In this document: positions 6,046-6,311 of the stretch, one piece after another | Layout: the number at the start of each line of letters is the position of its first letter | Position numbering within the stretch: the first letter of the stretch is position 1 | DNA from: an uncultured Gammaproteobacteria bacterium | GTDB lineage: Bacteria > Pseudomonadota > Gammaproteobacteria > Steroidobacterales > JABDMI01 | Direction: 5' to 3' | DNA length: 6,311 nucleotides | Assembly: GCA_938039225.1 (NCBI GenBank) | Contig: CALHVH010000037.1 | Coordinates: 1-6,311, forward strand | Notes under the pieces: generated by a model | What the model saw: the letters and a program-made list of their open reading frames with translations, nothing else | What the model was told of the DNA's origin: nothing | Database searches by the model: none | Made by a program: the position numbers and the translations under genes

Positions 6046-6311
6046 CTATCGCTTTTTTGGAATCCAAGCCCAAATCATTGTGGCTACAATAGGCTCCTTG
6101 TTTGCAGAATCACAAATCGTGACTTGTACTTGGGTATCGCCTTTTTCAGTAGTTGATATTAGCTCTACTTGTTCATCACTTAATACTGCTACGGCGGTTA
6201 AATCACCTTCTACTCGTTTAAGATAATCAACTTTAAGTGATTTAATCACACCAATCTTATCTGGCGGAATATTCATACCTACGAGCATACCAGTGGCAGT
6301 TTCAGCAACCA
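6046..6311 (-). CDS. DUF4442 hotdog-fold protein, C-terminal fragment (5' end outside window)
   Basis: The frame is open to the right edge, so the visible ATG at 6288 is internal: upstream codons read VAETATG, continuing into MLVGMNIPPDKIGVIKSLKV. The AE-x-A-x-G-M helix and following strands (KVDYLKRVEGDLTAVAVL, then QVQVTICDS and a final MIWAWIP) match the DUF4442 family, a hotdog-fold group related to acyl-CoA thioesterases. About 87 residues are seen; full members are around 150, so roughly 60 N-terminal residues are missing. Thioesterase activity is a family-level inference and the substrate is unknown. It is the most upstream visible gene of the minus-strand run and is followed closely by the cyclase gene, suggesting co-transcription. 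Residues needed for catalysis in the missing half cannot be examined. Confidence 0.8.
   Translation of the reverse strand, partial: VAETATGMLVGMNIPPDKIGVIKSLKVDYLKRVEGDLTAVAVLSDEQVELISTTEKGDTQVQVTICDSANKEPIVATMIWAWIPKKR

Noticed and set aside
6046..6288. Complete 80-residue protein starting at the ATG at 6288
   Set aside because: The frame stays open to the window edge and the upstream codons continue the conserved DUF4442 helix (VAETATG), so this is the end of a longer gene.

Overview
This 6.3-kb window looks like ordinary chromosome from an AT-rich (roughly 35-40 % G+C by eye) Gram-negative bacterium, most likely a gammaproteobacterium. That guess rests on the mix of protein families (KatG, an ASCH protein, a DUF4442 protein, a membrane-anchored GGDEF protein and a PAF-acetylhydrolase-like hydrolase) and on base composition. 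No rRNA or other marker gene is present, so no genus is proposed. I see no rRNA, tRNA, CRISPR array, insertion sequence or phage gene.

Left part (1-999): the 5' end of a catalase-peroxidase gene (katG, minus strand, running off the left edge) is divergent from a small ASCH-domain protein gene (538-999, plus strand). The 259-bp region between them holds two clear inverted repeats. One has 10-bp perfect arms 33 bp apart (376-385 and 419-428) and brackets a consensus-like -10 hexamer. The other is a long AT-rich hairpin (481-514) just upstream of the ASCH start. These are the most notable non-coding signals in the window.

Middle part (1004-3489): three minus-strand genes are packed as a likely transcriptional unit, in transcription order an APC-superfamily amino acid transporter, a 4HBT-type hotdog acyl-CoA thioesterase and a class II aldolase/adducin-family protein. 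The transporter and thioesterase genes overlap by 11 bp, and 10 bp separate the thioesterase and aldolase genes. The aldolase gene ends only 4 bp from the convergent ASCH gene, with no recognisable terminator.

Right part (3553-6311): three more minus-strand genes lie close together, in transcription order the C-terminal part of a DUF4442 hotdog protein (cut by the right edge), a membrane diguanylate cyclase with an intact GGEEF active site and RxxD inhibitory site, and a membrane-anchored alpha/beta hydrolase with the Ser-Asp-His arrangement of PAF-acetylhydrolases. A 63-bp gap with a 16-bp palindrome separates this set from the transporter gene. All six genes could be one long transcript or two adjacent units.

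No established pathway joins these genes. Reasonable themes are oxidative-stress defence (KatG), c-di-GMP signalling (the cyclase), and acyl-thioester or lipid turnover (two hotdog proteins and the PAF-AH-like hydrolase). The several non-ATG starts leave two N-termini uncertain.
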